A stretch of DNA of 64,000 bases. Source: SAR86 cluster bacterium. GTDB taxonomy: Bacteria > Pseudomonadota > Gammaproteobacteria > Magnimaribacterales > Magnimaribacteraceae. The notes beneath the pieces were generated by a model. That model was not told where the DNA came from and ran no database searches. It saw only the letters and a program-made list of their open reading frames with translations. The translations under genes were made by a program, and so were the position numbers. Location of the stretch: NCBI GenBank assembly GCA_022447065.1, contig JAKUUM010000003.1, forward strand, positions 1 through 64,000. The letters run 5' to 3'. Positions 35,283-44,186 of the stretch are shown here, piece by piece. Position 1 is the stretch's first letter; every line of letters starts with the position of its first letter.

Positions 35283-36167
35283 TTACAATTTATCTTCAGG
35301 TAATTCTGGGCTGAAGAAATTAGTCATTCCCACTCCAATAAGTAACAAAGAACAGCCTGCAATCATCGTTAAAGTTATAGCTTCATTAAGAAATATGTAA
35401 CCCCAAATCATTCCTGCAACAGGAACGATAAATAAAACTGAAGATGCTCCCACTGGACCCAGTCTCCTGATTAAGATAACAAAAGCTACATAAGCTAATC
35501 CTGTGCAAAGGAAACCGAGCAAAAGAATGCTTATCAAGACTTCTTGGGATAAATCAAAACTCATACCTCCTTCGTAATAAGAAATTGGTAAGAACATAAT
35601 AGACCCTACAATCAATGTCATAGAAGCTAGATAAGTAGGCTCTATGTGTGACAATTTATACAAATAATTTGAACAAACAGCATACATAAAGGCGCCTAAG
35701 AGACAGCAGATAATAGGAATCCATGAAAATTGGAAAGACTCATACCCTATAAACACTATCAATCCCGCCACCCCGACAATTAATCCACTTAGTTGTGTCC
35801 AACTAAAAGCAAATCTCAACCATAAAATTGAGATAACAAATGCAAAAAGAGGAGAAGTAGCATTTAGGACTGAAAGTGTTCCAGCATTGATTGAGAGGGC
35901 TGCATAGGCAAAAAGAAAGAAAGGTAAAGTGGCATTAAATATTCCGAAAAAAATTAACGGTCCCAAGTGACTCCGAATTCCCTTAAAGTGATGTTTTCTT
36001 AAAAATAAAGGAGCTATTAAAACCGAAGCAATCAATAAACGTGAGGTTACTAGATCGACTGGCCCCACCACGGGAGCAGCAATTCTGGTAAAAAGAAAAG
36101 AAGCTCCCCAGGTTACTCCAATAGAGATAATTAGAAGAAAGTTTACAAAAAACTTACCGGTTTTCAT
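35283..36167 (-). CDS. EamA/DMT-family transporter
   Basis: 294 aa with about ten membrane segments arranged as two EamA repeats; the first starts GVTWGASFLFTRIAAP and the second YVAFVILIRRLGP. Drug/metabolite transporters move amino acids, metabolites or drugs across the inner membrane, often outward. It lies within the eight-gene operon, where it may export or import the pathway compound. Confidence 0.85.
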   Translation of the reverse strand: MKTGKFFVNFLLIISIGVTWGASFLFTRIAAPVVGPVDLVTSRLLIASVLIAPLFLRKHHFKGIRSHLGPLIFFGIFNATLPFFLFAYAALSINAGTLSVLNATSPLFAFVISILWLRFAFSWTQLSGLIVGVAGLIVFIGYESFQFSWIPIICCLLGAFMYAVCSNYLYKLSHIEPTYLASMTLIVGSIMFLPISYYEGGMSFDLSQEVLISILLLGFLCTGLAYVAFVILIRRLGPVGASSVLFIVPVAGMIWGYIFLNEAITLTMIAGCSLLLIGVGMTNFFSPELPEDKL

Positions 36168-36208
36168 TTAAACGCCTAATGTGGCGCATGATATAGATTG
36201 TGAACTAA

Positions 36209-37078
36209 TTATCTAGGACGATCCCCAATAATGGTTACTCTTTCAACTTTCCTAACTTGGGGCCAATAGTCAGAAGCCGCGTAATGTTGACAAGACCTAT
36301 TATCCCAAAAAGCCATTGAATTATCTTCCCAAGCAAACCTACATTGATACTCAGGAGTAGCCGCTCTGGAGTATAAAAATTTCAACATTTTAGCTGATTC
36401 ATCGGGCTTCCAGTCTTTGATGTATTGAGTAAAAGCCACGTTGACATAAATCAATTTTTTACCTGTATCAGGATGTGTTCTTATGACCGGGTGTTCTGGC
36501 ATTGGATATTTTTTATTGTAGGCTTCAATTTCTTCTTTGCTTGCACCCCGTTTTTCGAGTCCTTTCCTAAAATTAGCAAAGTCATGGATAGCTATTGCTC
36601 CTTCAAGCCTTTTTTTTACTTCTTCAGGCAAATCATCGTACGCAGCATACATATCAGAAAATAAGGTATCTCCACCAAATTTTGGTGCTTGTTTCATTCT
36701 CAGTATAGAACCCAAAGAAGGTTCTAATCTCCAAGTTACATCAGAATGCCAGGCGTTTTCTCTTCCTTTGTTATTTTCATCATGAGTAATCTTTAATACC
36801 TCAGGATATTTTTTGTCATTGTATGTAAAAGGATGGATTTCTAGATCTCCAAAATTCCTGCCAAAATCTAAATGCTCTTCAATGGTTAAATCCTGATCTC
36901 TAAAAAAAACGACTTTGTAAACTAGAAGAGCTTGATATACCTCATCACTTAATTCTTTTGTTAAGGGTTTTTTTAAATCTATATCAAGAAGTTCAGCGCC
37001 TATAGTAGGACTCAGACGATTAATTGAATAAGGATGTTGTTTTTGTTCAAATTCGTTTGGATCAAAATCTTTTACCAT
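36209..37078 (-). CDS. TauD/TfdA-family Fe(II)/2-oxoglutarate dioxygenase
   Basis: 289 aa. H111-x-D113 (WHSDVTW) and distal H265 (QHYAASDY) bind iron; R276 is placed to bind 2-oxoglutarate. The N-terminal LSPTIGAELLDIDLKKPL is family-typical. TauD-like enzymes release sulfite from sulfonates or cleave ethers such as 2,4-D; the exact substrate here is unknown. Its stop is 1 bp from the start side of the acyl-CoA synthetase gene, so the two are tightly coupled. Confidence 0.88.
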   Translation of the reverse strand: MVKDFDPNEFEQKQHPYSINRLSPTIGAELLDIDLKKPLTKELSDEVYQALLVYKVVFFRDQDLTIEEHLDFGRNFGDLEIHPFTYNDKKYPEVLKITHDENNKGRENAWHSDVTWRLEPSLGSILRMKQAPKFGGDTLFSDMYAAYDDLPEEVKKRLEGAIAIHDFANFRKGLEKRGASKEEIEAYNKKYPMPEHPVIRTHPDTGKKLIYVNVAFTQYIKDWKPDESAKMLKFLYSRAATPEYQCRFAWEDNSMAFWDNRSCQHYAASDYWPQVRKVERVTIIGDRPR

Positions 37079-37079
37079 G

Positions 37080-38651
37080 CTAGTTCCCAGAAATATTTCT
37101 GTCTTTACCTTCCCAGAAAGGAGCCCTTATTTCTCTCCTGAGAATCTTACCTGAGGGATTCCGTGGGAGTTCTTCAACATAATTAATTGATTTAGGACAT
37201 TTATATCCAGCTATTTGTGTTCTAACGTATGAAATAATTTCATCATCTTTCAAATCAGCTCCCTCTTTTAATACAACAAACGCCTTAACTGCTTCGCCCC
37301 ATTTATCATCTGGTATTCCAACTACAGCTGCATCAAGAATATCTTCATGATTCATTAAAGCATTTTCTACTTCAGCGGGATAAATATTCTCTCCGCCAGA
37401 GACGATCATATCTTTTACTCTATCGTGTATAAACAAAAAACCATCTTTATCAAAATAGCCTGCATCCCCTGAGTAGAGCCAGCCATCTACGACAGATTCT
37501 TCAGTGGCTTCAGGATTATTCCAATAACCCTTCATATTGTTGCCACATTTTATAATTATCTCTCCAACTTCCCTCACAGGTAATTCCTTTCCATCTTCAT
37601 CAACTACCCTTATTTCTGCACCGTACCCTGGCTTCCCACATGACCTAAGCTTTCCTTTTGAAGGTTCGTGATCTTCAGGTGATAAAAATGTAACTGCTCC
37701 ATTAGTCTCGGTCAGACCATATACTTGCCAAAAATTGCAATCCATAATTTTGATTGCCTTTTCAAGGGTATCCTGCGCTATGGGTGATGCTCCATATATA
37801 ACCGTCTTCATCGAAGACCAATCTGTATTCTCAACTTCTGGGTGCTGAATTAAGAAAAGAATCACAGCAGGCACAAAAATGGTATTTTCAATTCCTTCTC
37901 TCTCGACCAATTCCAAAATTAAAGTGGGGTCTACTTCAGGAATGATGATACTTTTACAACCAAAAACATAGCCTCCCAAGCCCATGTTGGTTCCAGCAAC
38001 ATGAAAAACAGGCATGCAAACTAAATTTACAGAACCTTCTTCAAAATGTTCAAAGTAACCATGAGTAGCCATAATATTGGCACTTGAAAAGTTCGAGTTT
38101 GTCAATTGAACCCCTTTTGGATGACCCGTTGTACCAGAAGTATATAGTTGGATGACGTCATCATCTGGTAAGGTTTCTATAAGAGGATCTTCATCCTTTT
38201 GAAGATCTCTCCAGTCAACAAAGTTCTCCCATTCTTCATGATTCTCCCCTACGGCAATGATTTTCTTAACATACGGTAGTTCATCTTTAATTTGTTCTAT
38301 CAATCCAAAAAATTCAGACCCAACGAAAAGAACTTCGCTCTTTGAGTCGTTAACTATAAAAGCGACCTCTGGAGGGGCTAATCTCCAATTAACTCCTACT
38401 GCAACAGTCCTTGACTTTAATGTTCCATATAAAAATTCAAAAAAGTAATCTGAGTTCTTTGCTAGGAAAGCTACTCTTGTATCAGGACCACACTCTAAGG
38501 CTATTAAACCTTGAGCAATCTTATTTGCGAACGAATCAAACTCTCTGTAGGTGGTTTCTCTATCACCAAATTTATGCGCAATAGAGTCAGGATCTTTATT
38601 AACTCTCCATCTAATGATCTCAGCTAAAGTCTTTTCAAAAGGTATCTCCAT
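37080..38651 (-). CDS. AMP-binding acyl-CoA synthetase
   Basis: 523 aa adenylate-forming enzyme. The phosphate loop YTSGTTGHPKGV, the YGLTETNGAVTFL motif, GWLYSGDAGYFDKDGFL and the C-terminal lysine motif PRNPSGKILRREIR are all visible. It activates a carboxylic acid as its CoA thioester. In this operon it would start CoA-dependent degradation. Long-chain, medium-chain or aryl preference cannot be told from sequence alone. Confidence 0.9.
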   Translation of the reverse strand: MEIPFEKTLAEIIRWRVNKDPDSIAHKFGDRETTYREFDSFANKIAQGLIALECGPDTRVAFLAKNSDYFFEFLYGTLKSRTVAVGVNWRLAPPEVAFIVNDSKSEVLFVGSEFFGLIEQIKDELPYVKKIIAVGENHEEWENFVDWRDLQKDEDPLIETLPDDDVIQLYTSGTTGHPKGVQLTNSNFSSANIMATHGYFEHFEEGSVNLVCMPVFHVAGTNMGLGGYVFGCKSIIIPEVDPTLILELVEREGIENTIFVPAVILFLIQHPEVENTDWSSMKTVIYGASPIAQDTLEKAIKIMDCNFWQVYGLTETNGAVTFLSPEDHEPSKGKLRSCGKPGYGAEIRVVDEDGKELPVREVGEIIIKCGNNMKGYWNNPEATEESVVDGWLYSGDAGYFDKDGFLFIHDRVKDMIVSGGENIYPAEVENALMNHEDILDAAVVGIPDDKWGEAVKAFVVLKEGADLKDDEIISYVRTQIAGYKCPKSINYVEELPRNPSGKILRREIRAPFWEGKDRNISGN

Positions 38652-38660
38652 TTTTAACCC

Positions 38661-39242
38661 CTAATTATTCCATCCCAAAGGAAAAAGCTTCTGTTCTACA
38701 AACTCTTTAGGTACATCTTCTAGAACTGTACCGAATGTATCATTCCATCTATTCAACCAACCAAAAAGGGAAATTACAGAAACTATATCTATCATTGCTT
38801 CTTTAGAAAAATATTTTTCTAATTCTTCAAAGTGCTTCTTTTCAACTTGATTTGGTGTAAAGCCGGAAGCAAAAGCTAAATCTAGAGCAGCTTTTTCACT
38901 ATCATCAAAATAGTTACTTTCCTGATATTTTAATATTTCGTTTATCTTTTCTTCACTTACTCCAGCTTTACCAGCTCCATGGGAGGTGTGAGCCTGACAA
39001 TATTTACAGCCTGAAGAAAGGCTAGAAGCTAGGGCAATAAGTTGAATAAGGTCTGGTTTAAGGTGCTTGCTTGAGAAAACTACACCTGCCAATGTTTGGA
39101 ATGCTTTCACTAAGTCAGGATTTTTTGACATGGTCAAAAGGCTATTCGGAAAAAACCCCATAAATGATTCTATCATTTGAAAAAAAGGCTCTAATTCTGG
39201 AAACGAATCTCTTGAATCTCCTCCTAAATGGCTATAACTCAT
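38661..39242 (-). CDS. Carboxymuconolactone decarboxylase/AhpD-like protein
   Basis: 193 aa all-helical protein with C79-KY-C82 and H85 in SGCKYCQAHTSHG, the redox motif of AhpD-like proteins. It may be a thiol peroxidase or a redox partner of the adjacent thioredoxin-like protein. Gaps to neighbours are 9 and 13 bp, so it belongs to the operon. Confidence 0.83.
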   Translation of the reverse strand: MSYSHLGGDSRDSFPELEPFFQMIESFMGFFPNSLLTMSKNPDLVKAFQTLAGVVFSSKHLKPDLIQLIALASSLSSGCKYCQAHTSHGAGKAGVSEEKINEILKYQESNYFDDSEKAALDLAFASGFTPNQVEKKHFEELEKYFSKEAMIDIVSVISLFGWLNRWNDTFGTVLEDVPKEFVEQKLFPLGWNN

Positions 39243-39255
39243 TATTTCTCTACTA

Positions 39256-39837
39256 TTAAACTAAATCGCACGCCTCGGCAGGCATCCAGTGAGCAGGTTT
39301 TCCATCCCATTTAATATTACAACCTATCGGATTGGTAACAGGAACTGAAATTTCTTTCCCATCCATTGCTTCTTGCAATGCGTCATGAAGATCATTGGTA
39401 CTCCTTCGAGTAGTTTCTCTAGGATTGTCTGTATTTCTTCCTGTGTAAAGAAGTTTCCATGATGCGTCAAAAAGAAAAAAGTGAGGAGTTTTTAAAGCAC
39501 CATATTCCTGGGCTACCTTTTGAGATTCATCATGGAGATATAACCAGGGGAAATTAAATTCCTCCATTCTCAAAACCATGTTCTCATAAGAGTCCTCTTC
39601 ATAAGTATTCTTACTATTTGAATTGATTGCCACAAACTCTACTTCTTTTTGAAATTTTTCAGCCACTTTTCTAGTAAGTTCATCCGATCCAGTCACATAA
39701 GGGCAATGATTACAAGTAAAGAAAATAACTCTAAATTGATTCAAACCAATGTCATTCAAGCCGTATAGATTTCCATCTGTTCCTTTAAGGCCTTCAAAAT
39801 TTGGAGCTTTTTCTCCTGGTAAAATTGTATAAGTCAT
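39256..39837 (-). CDS. Thioredoxin-family (redoxin) protein
   Basis: 193 aa thioredoxin-fold protein with C42-NH-C45 in FFTCNHCPYV. The N-terminal PGEKAPNFEGLKGTDG is the redoxin start and ALKTPHFFLFD carries the cis-proline. No signal peptide. First gene of the eight-gene minus-strand set, with about 100 bp of AT-rich DNA to the divergent fusion gene at 39941, where the operon promoter should lie. Confidence 0.83.
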   Translation of the reverse strand: MTYTILPGEKAPNFEGLKGTDGNLYGLNDIGLNQFRVIFFTCNHCPYVTGSDELTRKVAEKFQKEVEFVAINSNSKNTYEEDSYENMVLRMEEFNFPWLYLHDESQKVAQEYGALKTPHFFLFDASWKLLYTGRNTDNPRETTRRSTNDLHDALQEAMDGKEISVPVTNPIGCNIKWDGKPAHWMPAEACDLV

Positions 39838-39940
39838 TTAATTTCTTGTTTTAATAACTTTTAAAAAATATATTAACAATAGGTACAATAAAAGCTACTT
39901 TAAAATGTTTAAGCCTTAAGTTAAATATTTAGGGGAGAAA

Positions 39941-42217
39941 ATGATTGAAATAGACAGTTTATTTAATAAATTAAAGCAAAGTACCTTATTCAAAGCTGTT
40001 GCAGCTTATGCTGTGTTTTCTTTTATAGTTGTCCAAGTAGCAAGCCTAGTTAGCGATATCTTTGGATTTAACCAAGAATTTATGCAGAACCTAATATGGA
40101 TTTTTGTTATAGGTTTCCCCTTTCTAGCTTTAGCAGCTTGGGCGGCATCTTCCAAATTTAGTACATTTAAAATCTTAGGAATTTTTCTTTTTGTCTTAGT
40201 AACAGGATACGGTTCAGGAAGTTATATTTGGGTTAACAATTTTGTTTTGCCAGAGTTGAAAAAAGAGCTAGAGAAAGATGATTATGTTGGTGCCTGGGAT
40301 AAGGTTAATCAATTAAATTCATTCGCACCTTTTTTCTATAATTCGAACTCACTAGATCAAGAGATAAGTTCAGCTATATCTCTTAATATAGCCGAACCTG
40401 GTGTGACAGTTTCCTGGCAACCTTACACTACAGAAAAAGATTATGAGTGGCGTTATCTTGGTACATCTCCCTTATCTCCTTCTAGACTTCCACTTGGAGT
40501 ACTAAAATTAAAATTAGAAAAAGAAGGCTACAAGACAAAATTTATTGTTGACAGAAATCCCAGTTTTATTTTTGAAAATCACCCCATAGATCTTGGTTGG
40601 GCTTTATCTCCAGTCCAAATGTATCCAAAGAGCGAGATACCAGAAGGAATGATTCCAATTGATGGTGGAAGATTTATACCTGCTCTTATAGGAGAAGGAG
40701 TAACTGAATACCACTTGAGTACCTACTATATAGACCAATACGAAGTAACAAATAAAAAATTCCAAGAATTTGTGGATGCTAAAGGTTATGAGATTTTTCA
40801 GAATTGGACTGATATGGAATTCATACTTAAAGGAGAATCACTTTCTTGGGAAGAAGCAAGGGATTTGATGATTGATACTACTGGGAATTATGGACCTGCC
40901 AACTGGGAGTTGGGTTCTTTCAGAGATGGTGAAGGAGATTATCCTGTAACAGGAATCAGCTGGTATGAAGCTCAGGCTTATGCTCGTTTTAAAGGAAATA
41001 TTCTACCTCCAATGTACCATTGGGCTAAAGCGGCTTTTCCTCCTACTGAGATTGGTGCTCCAATTTCACCAGTTTTGTTGAAAAAAAGTAATTTTTCTAA
41101 TCAATCTGTTAAAAAAGTTGGTACAAATGGTATTGGGGCTCATGGAACTTATGACATGGCTGGCAATGTAAGAGAATGGTCTTGGAATATATTTGGAGGC
41201 AGAGGATTGACTCTTGGGGGAGCCTTTTCTGACCCAGCTTATTCAGCCTCTTCCGCCACACCCTCTCCAAGATTTGTGAGATCTGAATTAATAGGTTTTA
41301 GAACAATACGACTTCTCAACCCAAGAGATATGAATCCATTTGGAGACCCAATTAACAGAGCCCCGCCTAAACCTCAAGAGTTTTACAAACCCTTTACCGA
41401 TGATCAATTTAGAATTTATTCGAAAAATTTTGAGGTTGGTTACATGGAACAAATCCCAAAAATAATTTATGTGGATGAGTCACATCCTACTTGGATAAAA
41501 GAAAGGATTAAAATTAAAGTTGGCTATGATAATGAGGAAATGGATATTCTTATTTTCAAACCGAAAAAATCTTTCAATAAGTTAGAGTCTGTAATAATTT
41601 ACCCAGGAGCAAATTACTATCGCACACCACCAGATATAGATGATGTAAATCCTGGTGAATATGGATTGGACTTCATCATAAAATCTGGCAGAGCGTTAGT
41701 TTGGCCTGCCTACAAGGGTTCTATGAATAGAATTACTGACTTAAATATTTCTTTTCCTAGTACTCAAGACCAATTTAGACTGTTTAGACAACTATTAACT
41801 GCTTGGACAGTAGACACATCAAGAACCATTGACTATCTGCAATCAAGAGAGGATATGGATCCTGATAACTTATTTTATGTGGGAATGAGTTATGGAAGCT
41901 TGTTTACCACACATGTCCTTCTATTCGAAAAAAGATTCAATGCAGCAATTCTGTATGTCGGTGGAGCCTTATCCTCTATTCCTCCTATGTCCGATGGCAT
42001 CAATCATTATCCAAGAATTACTTCTCCAATCCTGATGTTAAATGGTGAGCAGGACTACTTGGTACCTCCATCAGCTCCGAGAGCTATGTACAGTCTAATC
42101 GGGACTCCAGAAGATGATAAACGTTTAGTTTTTTACGATTCAGGACATTGGCCCCTACCTAGAAACCAAATGATTAAAGAAACTTTGGCTTGGATGGATA
42201 AATATTCAACCAATTAA
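39941..42217 (+). CDS. Membrane-anchored formylglycine-generating-enzyme-like/hydrolase fusion
   Basis: 758 aa. Three N-terminal membrane segments (about 16-40, 48-68, 76-96) are followed by a PEGA-like strand module (about 150-200), an FGE-sulfatase (SUMF1/EgtB-like) domain (about 215-455, with IDQYEVTNKKFQEFVDA, GISWYEAQAYARFKG and GTYDMAGNVREW), and an alpha/beta hydrolase domain (about 520-758) with nucleophile Ser near 650 in GMSYGS and a late His in SGHWPL. In other bacteria such PEGA and FGE parts are joined to a Ser/Thr kinase, which is absent here. Good GGGGAG ribosome site. Function is unknown; a secreted or periplasmic enzyme is likely. Confidence 0.8.
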   Translation: MIEIDSLFNKLKQSTLFKAVAAYAVFSFIVVQVASLVSDIFGFNQEFMQNLIWIFVIGFPFLALAAWAASSKFSTFKILGIFLFVLVTGYGSGSYIWVNNFVLPELKKELEKDDYVGAWDKVNQLNSFAPFFYNSNSLDQEISSAISLNIAEPGVTVSWQPYTTEKDYEWRYLGTSPLSPSRLPLGVLKLKLEKEGYKTKFIVDRNPSFIFENHPIDLGWALSPVQMYPKSEIPEGMIPIDGGRFIPALIGEGVTEYHLSTYYIDQYEVTNKKFQEFVDAKGYEIFQNWTDMEFILKGESLSWEEARDLMIDTTGNYGPANWELGSFRDGEGDYPVTGISWYEAQAYARFKGNILPPMYHWAKAAFPPTEIGAPISPVLLKKSNFSNQSVKKVGTNGIGAHGTYDMAGNVREWSWNIFGGRGLTLGGAFSDPAYSASSATPSPRFVRSELIGFRTIRLLNPRDMNPFGDPINRAPPKPQEFYKPFTDDQFRIYSKNFEVGYMEQIPKIIYVDESHPTWIKERIKIKVGYDNEEMDILIFKPKKSFNKLESVIIYPGANYYRTPPDIDDVNPGEYGLDFIIKSGRALVWPAYKGSMNRITDLNISFPSTQDQFRLFRQLLTAWTVDTSRTIDYLQSREDMDPDNLFYVGMSYGSLFTTHVLLFEKRFNAAILYVGGALSSIPPMSDGINHYPRITSPILMLNGEQDYLVPPSAPRAMYSLIGTPEDDKRLVFYDSGHWPLPRNQMIKETLAWMDKYSTN

Positions 42218-42254
42218 GTCAACATAAGAAAAACAGGTTTTCCGAAAATGTTGA

Positions 42255-42280
42255 AGGTGTTATAGTTAGGTATAACACCT
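42255..42280. promoter_or_regulatory. Perfect inverted repeat ahead of the MacAB-like operon
   Basis: Arms AGGTGTTATA and TATAACACCT are perfect 10-bp complements with a 6-nt spacer, centred about 45 bp before the ABC ATPase start. No T tract follows, so it is more like an operator than a terminator. Confidence 0.5.
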
Positions 42281-42312
42281 ATTAAGCCCCTATTCCTAAA
42301 GGTATTCTTAAA

Positions 42313-42987
42313 ATGATTAATGTAGATAGTGTTCACAAATCCTATGATTTAGGAGAAACGTCAGTGCATGCACTTAGAGGAGTTACCTTTAGTATAGAAA
42401 AGGGAGAGTTTGTTTCTATTATGGGTCCCTCAGGTTCTGGAAAATCAACCCTAATGAACATTATTGGTTGTTTGGATACACCTTCTGAAGGAACTTATTT
42501 TTTAAATCAAAGAAACGTTGGACAATTAGACGAAGAACAACTAGCTGGCATTAGAAATAAAGAAATAGGATTTATTTTTCAACAGTTTCATCTCCTTCCT
42601 CGAAGTACAGCACTTGAAAACGTCGCTTTACCTTTGAAATATGCTTCAGTACAACGAACAGAACAACTTTCAAGGGCAGAAGAGGTCCTGAATAAGGTTG
42701 GATTAAGTGATCGTTTAAGTCACAAACCTACTGAATTATCTGGAGGGGAGCAACAAAGAGTGGCAATAGCCAGAGCTTTAGTTAACTCTCCATCCATTCT
42801 CTTTGCAGATGAACCAACAGGAAATTTAGATTCAAAGACAGGAAGCGAAGTGCTCGAGATATTCAAAGAGCTAAATGAGAAAGGTCAAACTATAGTAGTT
42901 ATCACTCATGAACGTGACATTGCCAAACAATCACATAGAACCATAACTATCAAGGATGGAGAAATTGAATCTGATTCAATGAATTAA
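42313..42987 (+). CDS. ABC transporter ATPase, MacB/LolD type
   Basis: 224 aa. Walker A GPSGSGKST, signature LSGGEQQR, Walker B LFADEPTGNLD and the H-loop VVITHE are intact. It powers the adjacent permease. The three genes 42313-45394 are separated by 2 bp or overlap by 4 bp, forming one operon. In E. coli MacB the ATPase and permease are fused; here they are separate. Confidence 0.93.
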   Translation: MINVDSVHKSYDLGETSVHALRGVTFSIEKGEFVSIMGPSGSGKSTLMNIIGCLDTPSEGTYFLNQRNVGQLDEEQLAGIRNKEIGFIFQQFHLLPRSTALENVALPLKYASVQRTEQLSRAEEVLNKVGLSDRLSHKPTELSGGEQQRVAIARALVNSPSILFADEPTGNLDSKTGSEVLEIFKELNEKGQTIVVITHERDIAKQSHRTITIKDGEIESDSMN

Positions 42988-42989
42988 TC

Positions 42990-44186
42990 ATGGTTAACAT
43001 TATTAGATATTCTTTAGCTTTCTTACTTTTACTAGCACTCGCCTATACCTGCAGTGGGGAAAAAAAGAAAGATTTTGATTTTTTCACTATAGAAGAGATT
43101 GGCCCAAAACAACTTGAACTTATAGTTGAAGCCTCAGGAACCATAGAAGCTATTTCTGCTGTGGAAATTAAATCCAAAGCTTCAGGTGAGATCTTGTTTC
43201 TTGGTGCAGAAGTAGGAGACTATATTCACAAAGGAGACGTCCTAGCCAGAATTGACCAAAGAATTCCATCTAATACTTTATCTCAAGCCCAAGCTGGTTT
43301 AGATGTAGCAAAAGTAAGACTGAAAAATGCCGAATCTCAGCTTAGACGAGGTGAGGAATTATTTAAGGGGGAAAGTATTTCTGAAAAAGCATTTGAAGAT
43401 ATTGAGGAACTGCATGCTATAGCTAATCAGTTGTTGGTTAACGCACAAGTTTCTCTGGAAAATGCAAAAATTGCATTGGATGATACTTTGGTTCGATCTC
43501 CTATAACTGGAACAGTGATTTATAGACCAGTAGAAACTGGACAAGTTATAACCTCACCTATTGCAACAGTCGGCGGAGGCACCTTGCTGATGACCATGGC
43601 AGACTTGAATCAAGTAAGGGTAAGAGCAGTAGTAGATGAAATTGATGTGGGAAAGATATCCCTTGATCAAGAGGTAATTTTAAGAGTGTCCGCTTTTAGA
43701 GATAAGAAATTTACTGGCATAGTCTCTAAGATAGAACCCCTAGGACAGGAAGTTCAGAACGTTACCACTTTTCCAGTCCTTATCGATATAGAAAACAAAG
43801 ACAATCTTCTTTTATTGAAGATGAATACAGAAGTTGAAATAGAAATCTTGAATGAAAACGTTACTTTGGCTGTCCCTGCAGGTGCATTACGAACTAGAAA
43901 AGATATCGCTTTTGTAGCATCACTAGTTGGCGTTTCTAAAGAAGAAATTAAAGATTTTCTAAGTATCAGACCAGAAGATGAAGGGTTCACGAAATTTGTA
44001 GTTATAAAGGAAACTAATAAAGGACCAAAACTGACGTGGGTTAAGGTAGGTTCTACGGATTTTCAAAACGTAGAAGTTCATGAAGGATTGTCTCAAGAAG
44101 ATAAAGTTTATGTTTTACCCAGTGAAGGTTTAATTAGAAGCCAAGAGGAATTTGGTGAAAGAATGAACATAAGGATTAGAAGATGA
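42990..44186 (+). CDS. Periplasmic adaptor (MacA/HlyD family)
   Basis: 398 aa. An N-terminal membrane segment (5-20) is followed by a lipoyl/barrel-sandwich segment beginning VEASGTIEAISAVEIKSKASGEI, an alpha-helical hairpin (about 95-155), the second lipoyl half DDTLVRSPITGTVIYRPVETGQVI, and beta-barrel domains. It would link the inner-membrane ABC pump to an outer-membrane TolC-like channel, which is not in the window. It overlaps the permease gene by 4 bp. Confidence 0.92.
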   Translation: MVNIIRYSLAFLLLLALAYTCSGEKKKDFDFFTIEEIGPKQLELIVEASGTIEAISAVEIKSKASGEILFLGAEVGDYIHKGDVLARIDQRIPSNTLSQAQAGLDVAKVRLKNAESQLRRGEELFKGESISEKAFEDIEELHAIANQLLVNAQVSLENAKIALDDTLVRSPITGTVIYRPVETGQVITSPIATVGGGTLLMTMADLNQVRVRAVVDEIDVGKISLDQEVILRVSAFRDKKFTGIVSKIEPLGQEVQNVTTFPVLIDIENKDNLLLLKMNTEVEIEILNENVTLAVPAGALRTRKDIAFVASLVGVSKEEIKDFLSIRPEDEGFTKFVVIKETNKGPKLTWVKVGSTDFQNVEVHEGLSQEDKVYVLPSEGLIRSQEEFGERMNIRIRR

